Origin: Deferrisoma camini S3R1 | GTDB lineage: Bacteria; Desulfobacterota; Deferrisomatia; Deferrisomatales; Deferrisomataceae | DNA length: 64,000 nt | Direction: 5' to 3' | NCBI RefSeq assembly: GCF_000526155.1 | Contig: NZ_JAFN01000001.1 | Location: 4,172,552-4,236,551 of the forward strand | Shown here: positions 45,339 through 54,167 of the stretch, one piece after another | Layout: each line of letters opens with the position of its first letter | Position numbering within the stretch: the first letter of the stretch is position 1 | Position numbers and translations under genes: made by a program | The notes under the pieces: model-generated | Databases searched by the model: none | What the model saw: the letters and a program-made list of their open reading frames with translations, nothing else | Told to the model about the DNA's origin: nothing

Positions 45339-47060
45339 CTAGAGGCCCTTCACCCGGGTGATCTCCCGACCCTTGGCGTCCAGCACGTGGATGGCGCAGG
45401 CTAGGCAGGGGTCGAAGGAGTGGATGGTCCGGAGGATCTCGATGGGCTGCTCGGGGTCGGCGACGGGCGTGCCGATCAGGGCCTCCTCGTAGGGCCCCCG
45501 CTGCCCCTGGGGGTCCCGGGGCGAGGCGTTCCAGGTGCTCGGCACCACGGCCTGGTAGTTGGCGATCTCCCCGTTCTTGATGCGGATCCAGTGGCTCAGG
45601 GTGCCCCGGGGCGCCTCGTGGAAGCCCACCCCCTCGGCCTCGGCCGGCCAGGCCGACGGGTCCCAACGGTCGTTGTCCGCGATCCGCAGATCCCCCCTGC
45701 CCATGTTGGCAGCCAGCATGTCGAGCCACTCCACGTTTTTCCGGGCCATGATCAGGCACTCGATGCCCCGGGCCGCCGTGCGGCCCAGGGTCGAGAACAG
45801 GGCCGAGGCCGGAACCTTGAGGGTCTGGAGGACGAAGTCGACCGTCTCCTTGATCTCCTTGTGGCCCTGGGCATAGCCGACCACCATCCGGGCCAGGGGC
45901 CCCACCTCGAAGGGGGTGTCGTCGTACCGGGGGGCCTTGACCCACGAGTACTTGGCGTCCACGTCGCTCACGTACTGGTCGGGGTACGGCGGCTTGGGGC
46001 CGGTGTAGTGGGGCTCGGTCTCCCCCTGCCAGGGCCGAAGCCCCTTGTCGTCGCCGCCCGAGTACCGGTACCAGCTGTGGGTGACGTACTCCGCGATCTT
46101 GTCGGCCTGGGGCGCCGCTGCCGCGGGGAACTCGCCCTTTCGCACGAGGCCGGGCTTGAGCCAGTAGTCCTCCCGGCGCTGACCCTCGGCTGTGGGGAAG
46201 TCGCCGAAGGTGAGGTAGTTCTGCACGCCGGCCCCGTACTTGGCCCAGTCCAGGTAGAACGACGCCACGGCCAGCAGGTCGGGGATGTACACCTTCTCCA
46301 CGAACTCCCGGGCCTGGACCAGCCACTCCCGGATCATCATCAGCTTGTCGGCGTTCAAGGCGTTCTGGGCGTTGGGATCCACCGGCACGCTCATGCCGCC
46401 CGTGAGGAATGTCTGGGGGTGGGGGTTCTTGGCGCCCAGGACCGCCTGGACCTTGATGACCTCACGCTGCCAGTCCAGGGCCTCGAGGTAGTGGGCCACG
46501 GCCATCAGGTTGGCCTCGGGCGGCAGCTTGTAGGCGGGGTGGCCCCAGTAGGCGTTGGCGAACGGACCGAGCCGTTTGGTCCCCACGAAGGCGGCCACCC
46601 GCTTCTGCACCGCGGTGAAGTAGTCCTTGGAGCTCTTGGGCCAGTCGGAGATGGACTGGGCCAGCTTGGCCGTGGCCCCCGGGTCGGCCTTCAGGGCCGA
46701 CACGATGTCCACCCAGTCGAGGGCGTGCAGGTGGTAGAAGTGGATCACGTGGTCCTGCACGTTCTGGATGCCCATGATCAGGTTGCGGATCAGTTCCGCG
46801 TTCAGGGGCACCTGCATGCCCACGGCATCCTCCACGGCCCGCACCGAGGCCAGGGAGTGCACGGTGGTACACACGCCGCAGAACCGCTGGGTCCAATACC
46901 AGGCCTCCCGCGGATCCCGGCCGTGGAGGATCTTCTCGATGCCCCGCCACATGGTGCCGATGCTCCAGGCATCGGTGATGACGCCGTCCTCCACCTTCGC
47001 CTCGATGCGCAGGTGCCCTTCGATTCGGGTAATCGGGTCGACCACGATCTTCTTGGCCAT
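45339..47060 (-). CDS. [NiFe] hydrogenase large subunit (group 1)
   Basis: 573 residues. The Ni-Fe ligands are in RFCGVCTTVHS (L1) and DPCLACAIHV (L2). After the L2 His a short tail (VLDAKGREITRVKGL) remains for cleavage by the protease encoded downstream. MAKKIVVDPITRIEGHLRIE is the usual start. Together with the Tat-exported small subunit and cytochrome b it forms a membrane-bound H2-uptake hydrogenase. Confidence 0.96.
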   Translation of the reverse strand: MAKKIVVDPITRIEGHLRIEAKVEDGVITDAWSIGTMWRGIEKILHGRDPREAWYWTQRFCGVCTTVHSLASVRAVEDAVGMQVPLNAELIRNLIMGIQNVQDHVIHFYHLHALDWVDIVSALKADPGATAKLAQSISDWPKSSKDYFTAVQKRVAAFVGTKRLGPFANAYWGHPAYKLPPEANLMAVAHYLEALDWQREVIKVQAVLGAKNPHPQTFLTGGMSVPVDPNAQNALNADKLMMIREWLVQAREFVEKVYIPDLLAVASFYLDWAKYGAGVQNYLTFGDFPTAEGQRREDYWLKPGLVRKGEFPAAAAPQADKIAEYVTHSWYRYSGGDDKGLRPWQGETEPHYTGPKPPYPDQYVSDVDAKYSWVKAPRYDDTPFEVGPLARMVVGYAQGHKEIKETVDFVLQTLKVPASALFSTLGRTAARGIECLIMARKNVEWLDMLAANMGRGDLRIADNDRWDPSAWPAEAEGVGFHEAPRGTLSHWIRIKNGEIANYQAVVPSTWNASPRDPQGQRGPYEEALIGTPVADPEQPIEILRTIHSFDPCLACAIHVLDAKGREITRVKGL

Positions 47061-47107
47061 CGATCGTCTCCTATCCTGTCGATGCGGCTAGCGCCCGTGG
47101 GGGGCGG

Positions 47108-48196
47108 TCAGTCCTTCTTCATCCGAAGCTGGGTCGTCTTGACCACGCCGTGCGCGGCGAACGCGGCCGCCGTGGCCACGGTGAGGCCGACGCCGATCTT
47201 GGTGGCGGTGGTCTCCGCGCCGAAGCCGGGCACGTTGGGCAGCCGGCCGTAGAACGGGCTCATGGAGTCCCAGAAGCCCGGCTCAGAGCAGCCCACGCAG
47301 GGATGGCCGGCCCCCACCGGCCAGTTGACCCCGTCGTTCCACCGCACCTGGGGGCAGTTGTGGAAGGTTGCCGGCCCCTTGCAGCCCATCTTGTACAGGC
47401 ACCATCCCTGCCGGTGGCCGTGATCTCCCCACGTCTCCACGAACTGACCGGCGTCAAAGTGGCCCCGTCGCTCGCAGTTGTCGTGGATGCGCTTGCCGTA
47501 GGCGAACAGGGGCCTCTTGTACCGGTCGAGCTGGGGAAGGTTTCCGAAGGTGAGCAGGTGGGCCACGGTGCCGGTGAGGTTGGCCGTGTTCACCGGGCAG
47601 CCCGGCAGGTTCACCACCGGGATCGAGGGCAGCAGTTCCGACACGCTCACGGCGCCCGTGGGGTTGGGGTAGGCGGCCTGGATGCCGCCGTAGGCCGAGC
47701 ATGTGCCCACGGCGATCGTGGCCATGGCGTTGCCGCACACCTCGGTGGCGATGTCCACGGCGGAGCGGCCGCCGATACAGCAGTACAGCCCGCCGTCCTT
47801 GGTGGGGATGCCGCCTTCCACGACCGCGATGTACTTGCCCTTGTACTCCTCGAGGGTCTTCGCCCGGGCCTGCTCGGCCTGGTGGCCGGCCGCGGCCATG
47901 ATGGTCTCGTGGTAGTCCACCGAGAGATAGTCGAGGATCAGCTCCGCCACGGTGGGCCGAGACGCCCGCAGCAGCGACTCGCTGTCGCCCGTGCACTCTT
48001 GGAAGTGGAGCCAGATCACGGGCGGCCGCTTGTCGTCGGCGATGGCCGCAGCCACCTTCTCGGCAGCGCCCAGAGGCAGGGCCAGCATGGCGGCCAGGCC
48101 GGTGCAGTACTTCATGAAGTCGCGCCGGCTCACGCCCCGGCTCTCCAGGTACTGTTCCAGACTGGTGTTTGCGATGGGGTCTCGGTTCTCTGCCAT
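47108..48196 (-). CDS. [NiFe] hydrogenase small subunit, Tat-exported
   Basis: 362 residues from ATG 48196 (GGAGAGGAG upstream). The Tat signal SRRDFMKYC is followed by a hydrophobic stretch. FeS-cluster Cys are visible in LHFQECTGDSESLLR, AVGTCSAYGG, NLPGCPVN, YKMGCKGPATFHNCP and HPCVGCSEPGFWD. The C-terminal hydrophobic segment (KIGVGLTVATAAAFAAHGVV) anchors the protein in the membrane. First gene of the operon. Confidence 0.95.
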   Translation of the reverse strand: MAENRDPIANTSLEQYLESRGVSRRDFMKYCTGLAAMLALPLGAAEKVAAAIADDKRPPVIWLHFQECTGDSESLLRASRPTVAELILDYLSVDYHETIMAAAGHQAEQARAKTLEEYKGKYIAVVEGGIPTKDGGLYCCIGGRSAVDIATEVCGNAMATIAVGTCSAYGGIQAAYPNPTGAVSVSELLPSIPVVNLPGCPVNTANLTGTVAHLLTFGNLPQLDRYKRPLFAYGKRIHDNCERRGHFDAGQFVETWGDHGHRQGWCLYKMGCKGPATFHNCPQVRWNDGVNWPVGAGHPCVGCSEPGFWDSMSPFYGRLPNVPGFGAETTATKIGVGLTVATAAAFAAHGVVKTTQLRMKKD

Positions 48197-48263
48197 GACG
48201 CTCCTCTCCAGCAAGAATGACCTGGGGGCACCGATCCCAGTTTGCCCAAAAAAGGGCGCGGCG

Positions 48264-48292
48264 AGTTTACAGAACGAGGCGCGCTGGATCAA
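48264..48292 (-). promoter_or_regulatory. Candidate promoter of the hydrogenase operon
   Basis: On the minus strand TTGATC (48292-48287) and TAAACT (48269-48264) have 17-bp spacing, about 70 bp before the small-subunit start. The gap 48197-48655 is otherwise AT-richer and has no convincing gene. Confidence 0.35.
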
Positions 48293-48655
48293 GGGGAATT
48301 TCGAATAACGGTTGATTTCGGGTTGCGGCCTTCGTGGCGAAAAACGGCCAATGCAATGGCGGAGAGCGGCCAGGTTGTGAAAAGTATGCTTCTCCGGCTG
48401 AAACATGCTTTTGCAAGGGTGAAATAAAAGAAACAGAAAAGACGTGGAATGAGGAGGGGGTGTCCGACGTGTGTTTCAAACCGAGCCGAGAAGTGTATGG
48501 AATGGGTGTTGAAGCTCGTGTTGGGCTCAAGAACGGGTCTCCTCCGGTTCATGGGGGAGCGTGTTCGGACGCCGGCACCCGTCGGTTGACAGGTCGGGAA
48601 TCCGCAGTAGGGTGCCCTCCACATCTTCCCATCCCCCCCACGAGGAGGAAACGTC

Positions 48656-48832
48656 ATGAGGAATCTGATCTCTGTGGCCGTGCTCGGACTCGCGTTGGCG
48701 ACCTTCGGGTGTGCCGGCCCCCAGGCCCGAGCGGACAAGCCCATCAGCAAAAAGACCATGATCAAGTGCCCCAAGTGCGGGGTGGAGTTCCCGGTGGGGA
48801 AGGGGTTGTCCGAGATGGAGAAGGGCCGTTAG
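48656..48832 (+). CDS. Small lipoprotein with CPKCG motif
   Basis: 58 residues from ATG 48656 (GAGGAGG upstream). An N-terminal signal with a lipobox-like LATFGC is followed by KTMIKCPKCGVEFPVGKGLS, a two-Cys zinc- or metal-binding knuckle. Followed by a perfect GC hairpin. Function unknown; divergent from the hydrogenase operon. Confidence 0.6.
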   Translation: MRNLISVAVLGLALATFGCAGPQARADKPISKKTMIKCPKCGVEFPVGKGLSEMEKGR

Positions 48833-48852
48833 GCTCGGGCGAGGTTCCGCAA

Positions 48853-48885
48853 CCGGAGGCCGGCGGATGCCGGCCTCCGGTGTTT
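48853..48885 (+). terminator. Terminator-like hairpin after small lipoprotein gene
   Basis: CCGGAGGCCGGC / GCCGGCCTCCGG, a perfect 12-bp stem with GGAT loop, followed by TGTTTG. Confidence 0.6.
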
Positions 48886-48900
48886 GGGCCCGAGGTTCAG

Positions 48901-49010
48901 AATCCAGCCCCTCCGAGTCCTTGGCGTCGGGGCTCAGGAGCCGCCCGGCCGCCCAGCCGGCCGAAGGCCCCCGACCGACGACCAACGACTAACGACCAAC
49001 CACCGAAGTT
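48901..49010 (+). repeat. Dispersed intergenic repeat, copy B (before TVP38-like gene)
   Basis: Contains GGAGCCGCCCGGCCGCC, hairpin GGCC-GAA-GGCC, heptad-like GACCGAC/GACCAAC/GACTAAC/GACCAAC and CCGAAGTT, ending 21 bp before the next start codon. Same layout and orientation as copy A. Confidence 0.6.
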
Positions 49011-49031
49011 CCCGGAAAGAGGAGGGATGCC

Positions 49032-49742
49032 ATGGCGTTGATCTCCAAGGGCCGGCTTCGGTGGGCCGCGGCCGCAGTGGTCGCGGCCGCTGTGGTCTGG
49101 CTCGGGTGGCGGTATGACGTTCGGGGCCTGCTCCTGGCCGCCCTGGCCCGGATCGAGGCCCTGGGAGTCGTCGGAGCCGCCGCGTTCGCGGCGATCTACG
49201 TGGCCGCGTGCATCCTGTTCATCCCGGGCTCGGTGCTGACCCTGGGGGCGGGGGTGGTGTACGGCGTGGTGTGGGGCTCGGTGCTCGTGTCCGCGGCGTC
49301 GACCCTCGGCGCCACGGCCGCGTTCCTGGTGGGCCGCTACCTGGCAAGGGACTGGGTGGCCCGCAAGATCGCGGGCAACCCCCGTTTCCGGGCCATCGAC
49401 GACGCCGTGGCCCGCGAGGGGTGGAAGATCGTGGGGCTGACCCGGCTTTCTCCGGTGTTCCCGTTCAATCTGCTAAACTATGCCTACGGCCTGACCAAGG
49501 TGAGCCTGCGGGACTACCTGCTGGCCTCGTGGGTGGGCATGATGCCGGGCACCGTGATGTACGTGTACCTGGGGTCCCTGGCGGGGGACCTGGCGTCGGT
49601 GGGCACGGGGCAGACCACCCGCACCCCGGCCCAGTGGACCCTGTACCTGACCGGGCTGGCGGCCACCGTTCTCGTCACGGTCTACATCACCCGGATCGCC
49701 CGGGCCGCCCTGGCCAAGAAAGTGGAGACCGACGAGCTCTGA
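49032..49742 (+). CDS. TVP38/TMEM64 (DedA-superfamily) membrane protein
   Basis: 236 residues, about six hydrophobic helices. The VTT domain is marked by FIPGSVLTLGAGVVYGVVWG, GRYLARDWVARKIAGNPRF and RLSPVFPFNLLNYAYGLTKV. These proteins are implicated in lipid scrambling or transport and membrane homeostasis; substrate unknown here. Confidence 0.85.
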   Translation: MALISKGRLRWAAAAVVAAAVVWLGWRYDVRGLLLAALARIEALGVVGAAAFAAIYVAACILFIPGSVLTLGAGVVYGVVWGSVLVSAASTLGATAAFLVGRYLARDWVARKIAGNPRFRAIDDAVAREGWKIVGLTRLSPVFPFNLLNYAYGLTKVSLRDYLLASWVGMMPGTVMYVYLGSLAGDLASVGTGQTTRTPAQWTLYLTGLAATVLVTVYITRIARAALAKKVETDEL

Positions 49743-49852
49743 TCGAAGACCGAAGTTGCCGGCAGGCTGGAGACTAGAGACTAGAGAAATCTTGGGGACC
49801 TCGGTCCGCTTGGCGAGTGCTCCGGCAGGCCCCATGACCCCTGGACTGTGAG
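49741..49852 (+). repeat. Dispersed intergenic repeat, copy C (rearranged)
   Basis: Begins with GAAGACCGAAGTTGCC, then GGAGACTAGAGACTAGAG heptads, and ends with CAGGCCCCATGACCCC. Same modules as copies A, E and F but in a different order. Confidence 0.5.
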
Positions 49853-49946
49853 GTGGAGGCGAGGAGGTATGGGGATGCCGAGAGCGGGGGGGATCCTGGA
49901 GGCCTTCAAGCGGGCCGAAGGCCTTACCGGCAAGGGAGGAGCGAGG

Positions 49947-50180
49947 ATGCGGGTTCGAGTGAATCTGTACGCGGGGCTGCGGAAGTTCGCGCCCGAGGGC
50001 AAGGCGCCGTTCGAGATGGACGTGCCGGACGGGATCCGGCTGGCCGATCTGATCTCCCGGCTCGGGATCCCGGCGGAGAAGCCCAAGATCCTCCTGGTGA
50101 ACGGCCGCCATGCCGATTCGGGTCAGGTCCTGGCCGAGGGGGACGAGGTGGCCCTGTTCCCTCCGGTGGCGGGGGGGTAG
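49947..50180 (+). CDS. MoaD/ThiS-family sulfur carrier
   Basis: 77 residues from ATG 49947 (AGGGAGGAG upstream); in-frame ATGs at 49869 and 49875 are alternatives. Ubiquitin-like fold ending in the diglycine FPPVAGG needed for C-terminal thiocarboxylation. LYAGLRKFAPEGKAPFEMDV and LVNGRHADSGQVLAEGDEVA are typical. Could serve molybdopterin or another sulfur-transfer or tungsto-enzyme pathway; no partner enzyme is adjacent. Its 3' end overlaps the convergent Gx-transporter gene by 58 bp. Confidence 0.8.
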   Translation: MRVRVNLYAGLRKFAPEGKAPFEMDVPDGIRLADLISRLGIPAEKPKILLVNGRHADSGQVLAEGDEVALFPPVAGG

Positions 50181-50686
50181 CCCAGATCCTCCTGGGCCAC
50201 CCGGACGATCCCGGCCGTCACCCAGCCCGTGACGACCCCCGAGGCCAGGGCCAGGGTCCCGGCCAGGGGCACCAGGGCCCAGACCGCAGGGGTTCGGAGC
50301 AGGGCGGAGGCCAGGGCGAGTTGGGTGAGGAGGTGGGCCTCGGCCCCCAGCGCGCTGACCCCTACGAACCCGAGCATCGGCACCCGAACGGCCGCGGCCA
50401 TGACCGCCACCGCTGCCAGGGTGCCCCCGGCCGAGAGGAAGAACCCGGGGGTGAGGAACCGGCCGGTGAACAGGGCCCCCACGATCACCTTTCCTACCCC
50501 CACCCACAGCCCGGGGCCGGGGCCCCAGAGGGCCAGGGCCGCGAGCACCGGGGCGTTGGCCAGGCCCAGCCGTGCCCACGGGACCGGGGTCGGCAGGAGG
50601 AGCTCCAGCACCTGGAGCGCCCCCGCCAACGCGATCAGGAACCCCATGTGGGCGGCCCGGGCCGTGGGCTCAGCGTCCCACTGCAT
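50123..50686 (-). CDS. Gx transporter family / heptaprenyl diphosphate synthase component I-like protein
   Basis: 187 residues, five to six membrane helices (ARLGLANAPVLAALALWGPG, FFLSAGGTLAAVAVMAAAVR). This family commonly accompanies NusG_II and ApbE proteins, as here. Substrate unknown. Overlaps the upstream NusG_II gene end. Confidence 0.8.
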   Translation of the reverse strand: MQWDAEPTARAAHMGFLIALAGALQVLELLLPTPVPWARLGLANAPVLAALALWGPGPGLWVGVGKVIVGALFTGRFLTPGFFLSAGGTLAAVAVMAAAVRVPMLGFVGVSALGAEAHLLTQLALASALLRTPAVWALVPLAGTLALASGVVTGWVTAGIVRVAQEDLGYPPATGGNRATSSPSART

Positions 50687-51032
50687 CCACGTCCCCTCCC
50701 GGACCCAGGGCTTCCAGGGCCACCCGGTTGGGAAGGCAGGCGGCCACCCGGCCCGCTCGGTCCAGCGCCCCCGTGCGGACGCACAGCTTCAAGGGGCAGG
50801 GGCTGTCCACGATGCGGGCGGATCGGTCCCCCACCTCGATCACCGTGGTCCCCAGGGGGCCGAGGACCTCGATCTTGCCGGTGCCGGCGGCTACGGTGCG
50901 CGATCCGGCCTGCGAGGTGATCCGGTATGCCGTGGGCCGGCCCGGCCGGCCGGGTGCCCAGGCGATGAGGTTCACCCCCAGGAGGCCCGCCACCACCAGG
51001 GCGTCCCAGGGCGTGAACACCTTTCGGCTCAC
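50670..51032 (-). CDS. NusG domain II-containing protein
   Basis: 120 residues from GTG 51032 (GTGA overlap with apbE). One N-terminal membrane helix (WDALVVAGLLGVNLIAWAPG) precedes a NusG_II beta domain with Cys residues (IVDSPCPLKLCVRTGALDRA). Always found with Gx transporter/ApbE clusters; possibly a redox-linked partner. Confidence 0.8.
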   Translation of the reverse strand: MSRKVFTPWDALVVAGLLGVNLIAWAPGRPGRPTAYRITSQAGSRTVAAGTGKIEVLGPLGTTVIEVGDRSARIVDSPCPLKLCVRTGALDRAGRVAACLPNRVALEALGPGGDVDAVGR

Positions 51033-52027
51033 CGCCGCACCTCCGGGGCCACCCGAGCGAATCCGGGGGTCTCGCGAACCGTTCCGTCGGCCGCCACCAC
51101 CAACCCCTCCACGCCGGGCTGGGTCTCGAGCAGCCGCAGGCCCTCCTCCGGCCCCAGCACGAACACGGCCGTGCTCAGGGCGTCGGCGTCCACCGCGGTG
51201 GGGGCCCAGACCGTCACGCTCTGACACCCCCGGGCCGGCCGCCCCGTGCGGGGATCGAGGATGTGGTGGAACCGGCGGCCCTCCCACTCGTAGAACCGCT
51301 CGTAGTCCCCGGAGGTGACCAGGGCCCCCTCCATGGGGGCCACCACCCGCAGGAACCGGTCTTGGTCCCTGGGATGCTGGATCCCCACCCGCCAGGGTCG
51401 ATCCCCCCGCCGGCCGGCCACGTACAGGTCGCCGCCCGCGTTCACGATGAAGTCGGTCACCCCGGCCGTCCGCAGGGCCTCGGCAGCCCGGTCGATGGCC
51501 CATCCCTTGGCGATGCCGCCCAGGTCCACCCGCGTCCGACCCAGGTCCACGGTGCGGCCCCCGGCATCGAGGCGGATCCGGTCCCACCCCACCTGGGAAA
51601 GGGCCGCTTCCACCGCCAGGGGCGACGGGGGGGGGTGGGGCCCCCGCGGGATGTCCCACAGGTCCAGCAGGGGAGCCACCGTGGGGTCGAACGCTCCGCC
51701 GGTGCGCCGGGCCCAGGCCAGGGCGTCGGCAAGGACCGAGGCCAGCGCCTCCGACACCCGGCCCCCTCCGGCCCGGTTCAGCTCCCACAGGGGGGTGCCC
51801 TCGACCCGGGCCATCTCCTGGTCCACCGCGGCCAGGGCGGCGAACGCGCGGTCCGCGGCCGCCCTGGCCTCGGGCTCGGGGGGGCCCCACACGGTCACCG
51901 TCACCAGGGTGTCCATGAGGAACCGGGTCTCGGTGAACGGCGCGGGCCCCGGGCGTCGGCCGTAGGCGTAGGCCATGACCAGGGCCACGGCCGCGAGCGG
52001 CACGGCCCAACGCGCCAGGCGGGTCAC
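51029..52027 (-). CDS. apbE: FAD:protein FMN transferase ApbE
   Basis: 332 residues from GTG 52027 (GTGA overlap with rimO). N-terminal membrane/signal segment (WAVPLAAVALVMAYAYG), then the ApbE blocks: FMDTLVTVTVWG, VDLGGIAKGWAID, FIVNAGGDLYVAG and RRFHHILDPRTGRPA. Attaches FMN covalently to target flavoproteins in the periplasm, for example Rnf/Nqr-type subunits; no acceptor is seen in the window. Confidence 0.92.
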   Translation of the reverse strand: MTRLARWAVPLAAVALVMAYAYGRRPGPAPFTETRFLMDTLVTVTVWGPPEPEARAAADRAFAALAAVDQEMARVEGTPLWELNRAGGGRVSEALASVLADALAWARRTGGAFDPTVAPLLDLWDIPRGPHPPPSPLAVEAALSQVGWDRIRLDAGGRTVDLGRTRVDLGGIAKGWAIDRAAEALRTAGVTDFIVNAGGDLYVAGRRGDRPWRVGIQHPRDQDRFLRVVAPMEGALVTSGDYERFYEWEGRRFHHILDPRTGRPARGCQSVTVWAPTAVDADALSTAVFVLGPEEGLRLLETQPGVEGLVVAADGTVRETPGFARVAPEVRR

Positions 52028-53325
52028 GGCGACTCCACCCGGGCCGTGAGATCGTAGAGGTCCGCGTCCGTGATGCGGGCCCGCACGAACGATCCGGCCT
52101 CGGCCCGGTCGGCCTCGGGCCCCTCGATCACAGTGAGCCCGTCCACCTCGGGGGCCTGTCCGTAGGTGCGGCCCACCGCCCGCCCCGAGTCGTCCCGTCC
52201 CTCCACGAGCACCTCCAGGCTGCGGCCCAGGAACTCCCGGTTCCGCTCCAGGCTGATGCCCGCCTGCACCTCGAGCAACCGCTCGAGCCGGGCCTGGACC
52301 ACGGCCCGGGGGACCCGGGGCCTCAGCCGCTCCGCCGGGGTTCCCTCCTCCGGCGAGTAGGCAAAGGCTCCCAGGTGGTGGAACCGCACGTCCTCCACGA
52401 ACCTCAGCAGGGCTTCGAACTCCGCATCGGTCTCCCCCGGAAACCCCACGATGGCCGTGGTGCGAAGCACGAGGCCGGGTACCCGTTCGCGCAGGCCGTC
52501 GATCACCCGGCGGACCTCGTCGGCCGTGGTGCGCCGGCCCATGGCCCGCAGGATACGGGGGTGGATGTGTTGGATGGGAAGGTCCAGGTACGGCAGGAGC
52601 TTTTCCCCGGCCGCCATCCGCTCGACCACCCCCGGCGGAAACGGCCGGGGGTAGGCGTATAGGAGCCGGATCCACCGCAGCCCCTCGATCCCGGCCAGCC
52701 GGTCCAGGAGCCGCGCCAGGGCCCCCGGGTCGCCCCGGTCGAGGCCGTAGGAGGTGACGTCCTGGGCCACGAGGTTGAGCTCCACCACGCCCCGCTCGGC
52801 AAGCCCCCGGGCCTCGGCCACCATGGCGTCTTCGGCGAGGCTGTGGAACGGCCCGCGGATCCGCGGGATGGTGCAGTAGGTGCACCGGTTCGAGCACCCG
52901 TCGGCGATCTTGAGGTAGGTGGAGTGGGGCTGCTGGGTGAGCAGCCGGGGCAGCGGCCCCCCGGGGGCGCGATCGGTCGGCTCCCCGCCCAGCTCCCGGG
53001 CGATCCGGGGTAGGTCCTCGGGGCCGAAGAACCGGTCCACCTCGGGCAGCTCCCGGGGGAGGTCCGGGTAGCGCTTGATCAGGCAGCCGGCCACCACGAG
53101 CTGCCGGCACCGCCCCTGCTCCTTGTGGCGGGCCGCTAGCAGGATCTCCTCGATGCTCTCCTCCACGGCGTCCCGGATGAACCCGCAGGTGTTCACGATG
53201 AGGATCTCGGCCTGGGCCGGGTCCTCCACGATCCGAAATCCGTGGGCCGCCAGGCCCCCCAGGATGTGCTCGGCGTCCACCCGGTTTTTGGCGCAGCCCA
53301 GGCTGATCAGGCCCACGGTCCTCAC
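52024..53325 (-). CDS. rimO: Ribosomal protein S12 methylthiotransferase RimO
   Basis: 433 residues from GTG 53325 (GTGA overlap with lolA). The N-terminal UPF0004 domain has Cys in ISLGCAKNRVD, VNTCGFIRDAVEE and VVAGCLIKRYP. The radical-SAM CxxxCxxC is in GCSNRCTYCTIPRIRG. The C-terminal TRAM domain follows. Methylthiolates Asp of ribosomal protein S12. Part of the leftward overlapped run lolA-rimO-apbE. Confidence 0.95.
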   Translation of the reverse strand: MRTVGLISLGCAKNRVDAEHILGGLAAHGFRIVEDPAQAEILIVNTCGFIRDAVEESIEEILLAARHKEQGRCRQLVVAGCLIKRYPDLPRELPEVDRFFGPEDLPRIARELGGEPTDRAPGGPLPRLLTQQPHSTYLKIADGCSNRCTYCTIPRIRGPFHSLAEDAMVAEARGLAERGVVELNLVAQDVTSYGLDRGDPGALARLLDRLAGIEGLRWIRLLYAYPRPFPPGVVERMAAGEKLLPYLDLPIQHIHPRILRAMGRRTTADEVRRVIDGLRERVPGLVLRTTAIVGFPGETDAEFEALLRFVEDVRFHHLGAFAYSPEEGTPAERLRPRVPRAVVQARLERLLEVQAGISLERNREFLGRSLEVLVEGRDDSGRAVGRTYGQAPEVDGLTVIEGPEADRAEAGSFVRARITDADLYDLTARVESP

Positions 53326-53972
53326 CGCGCCGTCTCCCCCCCGCCCACCACCTGCACCCCCTCGGGGACCTGGAACGTGAACCGGTCGGCCGGGATATCC
53401 TCGTTGACCCTCAGCCCGCTCAGCTCCACCGTGGTGCGGTTGCCCACCGGGTCGTAGGTGGTCACGGCCGCGGGCAGAGCCCGGTCGGGCAGGAGCCGGA
53501 TCTGGACCCGGTCCAGGCCGGGTTGGGGGGTCTTGGGCCGCAGCTCCAGACACCGGCCGCCGCAGGAGCTCACCTGGAACTCCTGGTCGAGGCGGCCGAG
53601 CCCGTTCAGGAGGTCGAGCGCCAGCCGGGCCGCCGGGTTCAAATCGGTCAGGGGCTGCCGGATCACCGTACGGTCCCGCACCTGGTAGATCCAAAGGGTC
53701 TGGCCGTCGCTCACGATCACCTGGGGATCGTCGCCCTCGTACTCCCACCGCATCCGGCCGCCCTTGGCGAACCACACCCTGCCCCCGGCCACCTGGTCGA
53801 ATCCGGTGGTGACCATGCGGGCCGTTTGCACGAACCGGGCCTCCAGGGTTCGGGTGGCCGCCACCGCGGCCCGCAGTTCCTCGACGAGGTCCCGGGCCTC
53901 GTCCGCGGCGGCGGCCGTGGCGGCCACCGCCACGGCCGCGAGAGCGGCGAGCACGACGCGTACCCAAACCAT
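53322..53972 (-). CDS. lolA: Outer-membrane lipoprotein carrier LolA
   Basis: 216 residues with a signal peptide (VLAALAAVAVAATAAAA). FVQTARMVTTGFDQVAGGRV, FAKGGRMRWEYEGDDPQVIV and IYQVRDRTVIRQPL are LolA-typical. Carries lipoproteins through the periplasm, implying a Gram-negative envelope. First gene of the leftward run; dispersed repeat copy D ends ~19 bp from its start. Confidence 0.9.
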   Translation of the reverse strand: MVWVRVVLAALAAVAVAATAAAADEARDLVEELRAAVAATRTLEARFVQTARMVTTGFDQVAGGRVWFAKGGRMRWEYEGDDPQVIVSDGQTLWIYQVRDRTVIRQPLTDLNPAARLALDLLNGLGRLDQEFQVSSCGGRCLELRPKTPQPGLDRVQIRLLPDRALPAAVTTYDPVGNRTTVELSGLRVNEDIPADRFTFQVPEGVQVVGGGETAR

Positions 53973-53990
53973 GAAACGCTCCTCCTTCCC

Positions 53991-54120
53991 AGTAACTTCG
54001 GTCTACGGTCGTCGGTCGTCGGTCTACGGTCAACGGTCGTCGGTCAGGGGCCTTTGGCCCGCTAGGCGGCTAGGCGGCTCTCGAACCTCGCCGGCAATGG
54101 CCCCGGACCAAAGTTACCCG
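53991..54120 (-). repeat. Dispersed intergenic repeat, copy D (before lolA)
   Basis: Read on the minus strand: GGTTCGAGAGCCGCC, TAGCCGCCTAGC, hairpin GGGCC-AAA-GGCCC, then eight or so GACCGNN heptads and GAAGTTACTGGGA, ending just before lolA. Closest to copy A. Confidence 0.7.
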
Positions 54121-54167
54121 TCTCCGTTGTAAGGTTGTGCAGCGGCCGAAGGGGGCTTCCCCCGAAT

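Noticed and set aside
45420..47252. Plus-strand open frame opposite the hydrogenase large subunit
   Set aside because: Mirror artefact of high GC; the hydrogenase motifs on the other strand are unambiguous.
48330..48440. Sigma-54 promoter for the hydrogenase operon
   Set aside because: GG and GC elements can be found on the minus strand but not at the required 10-bp spacing.
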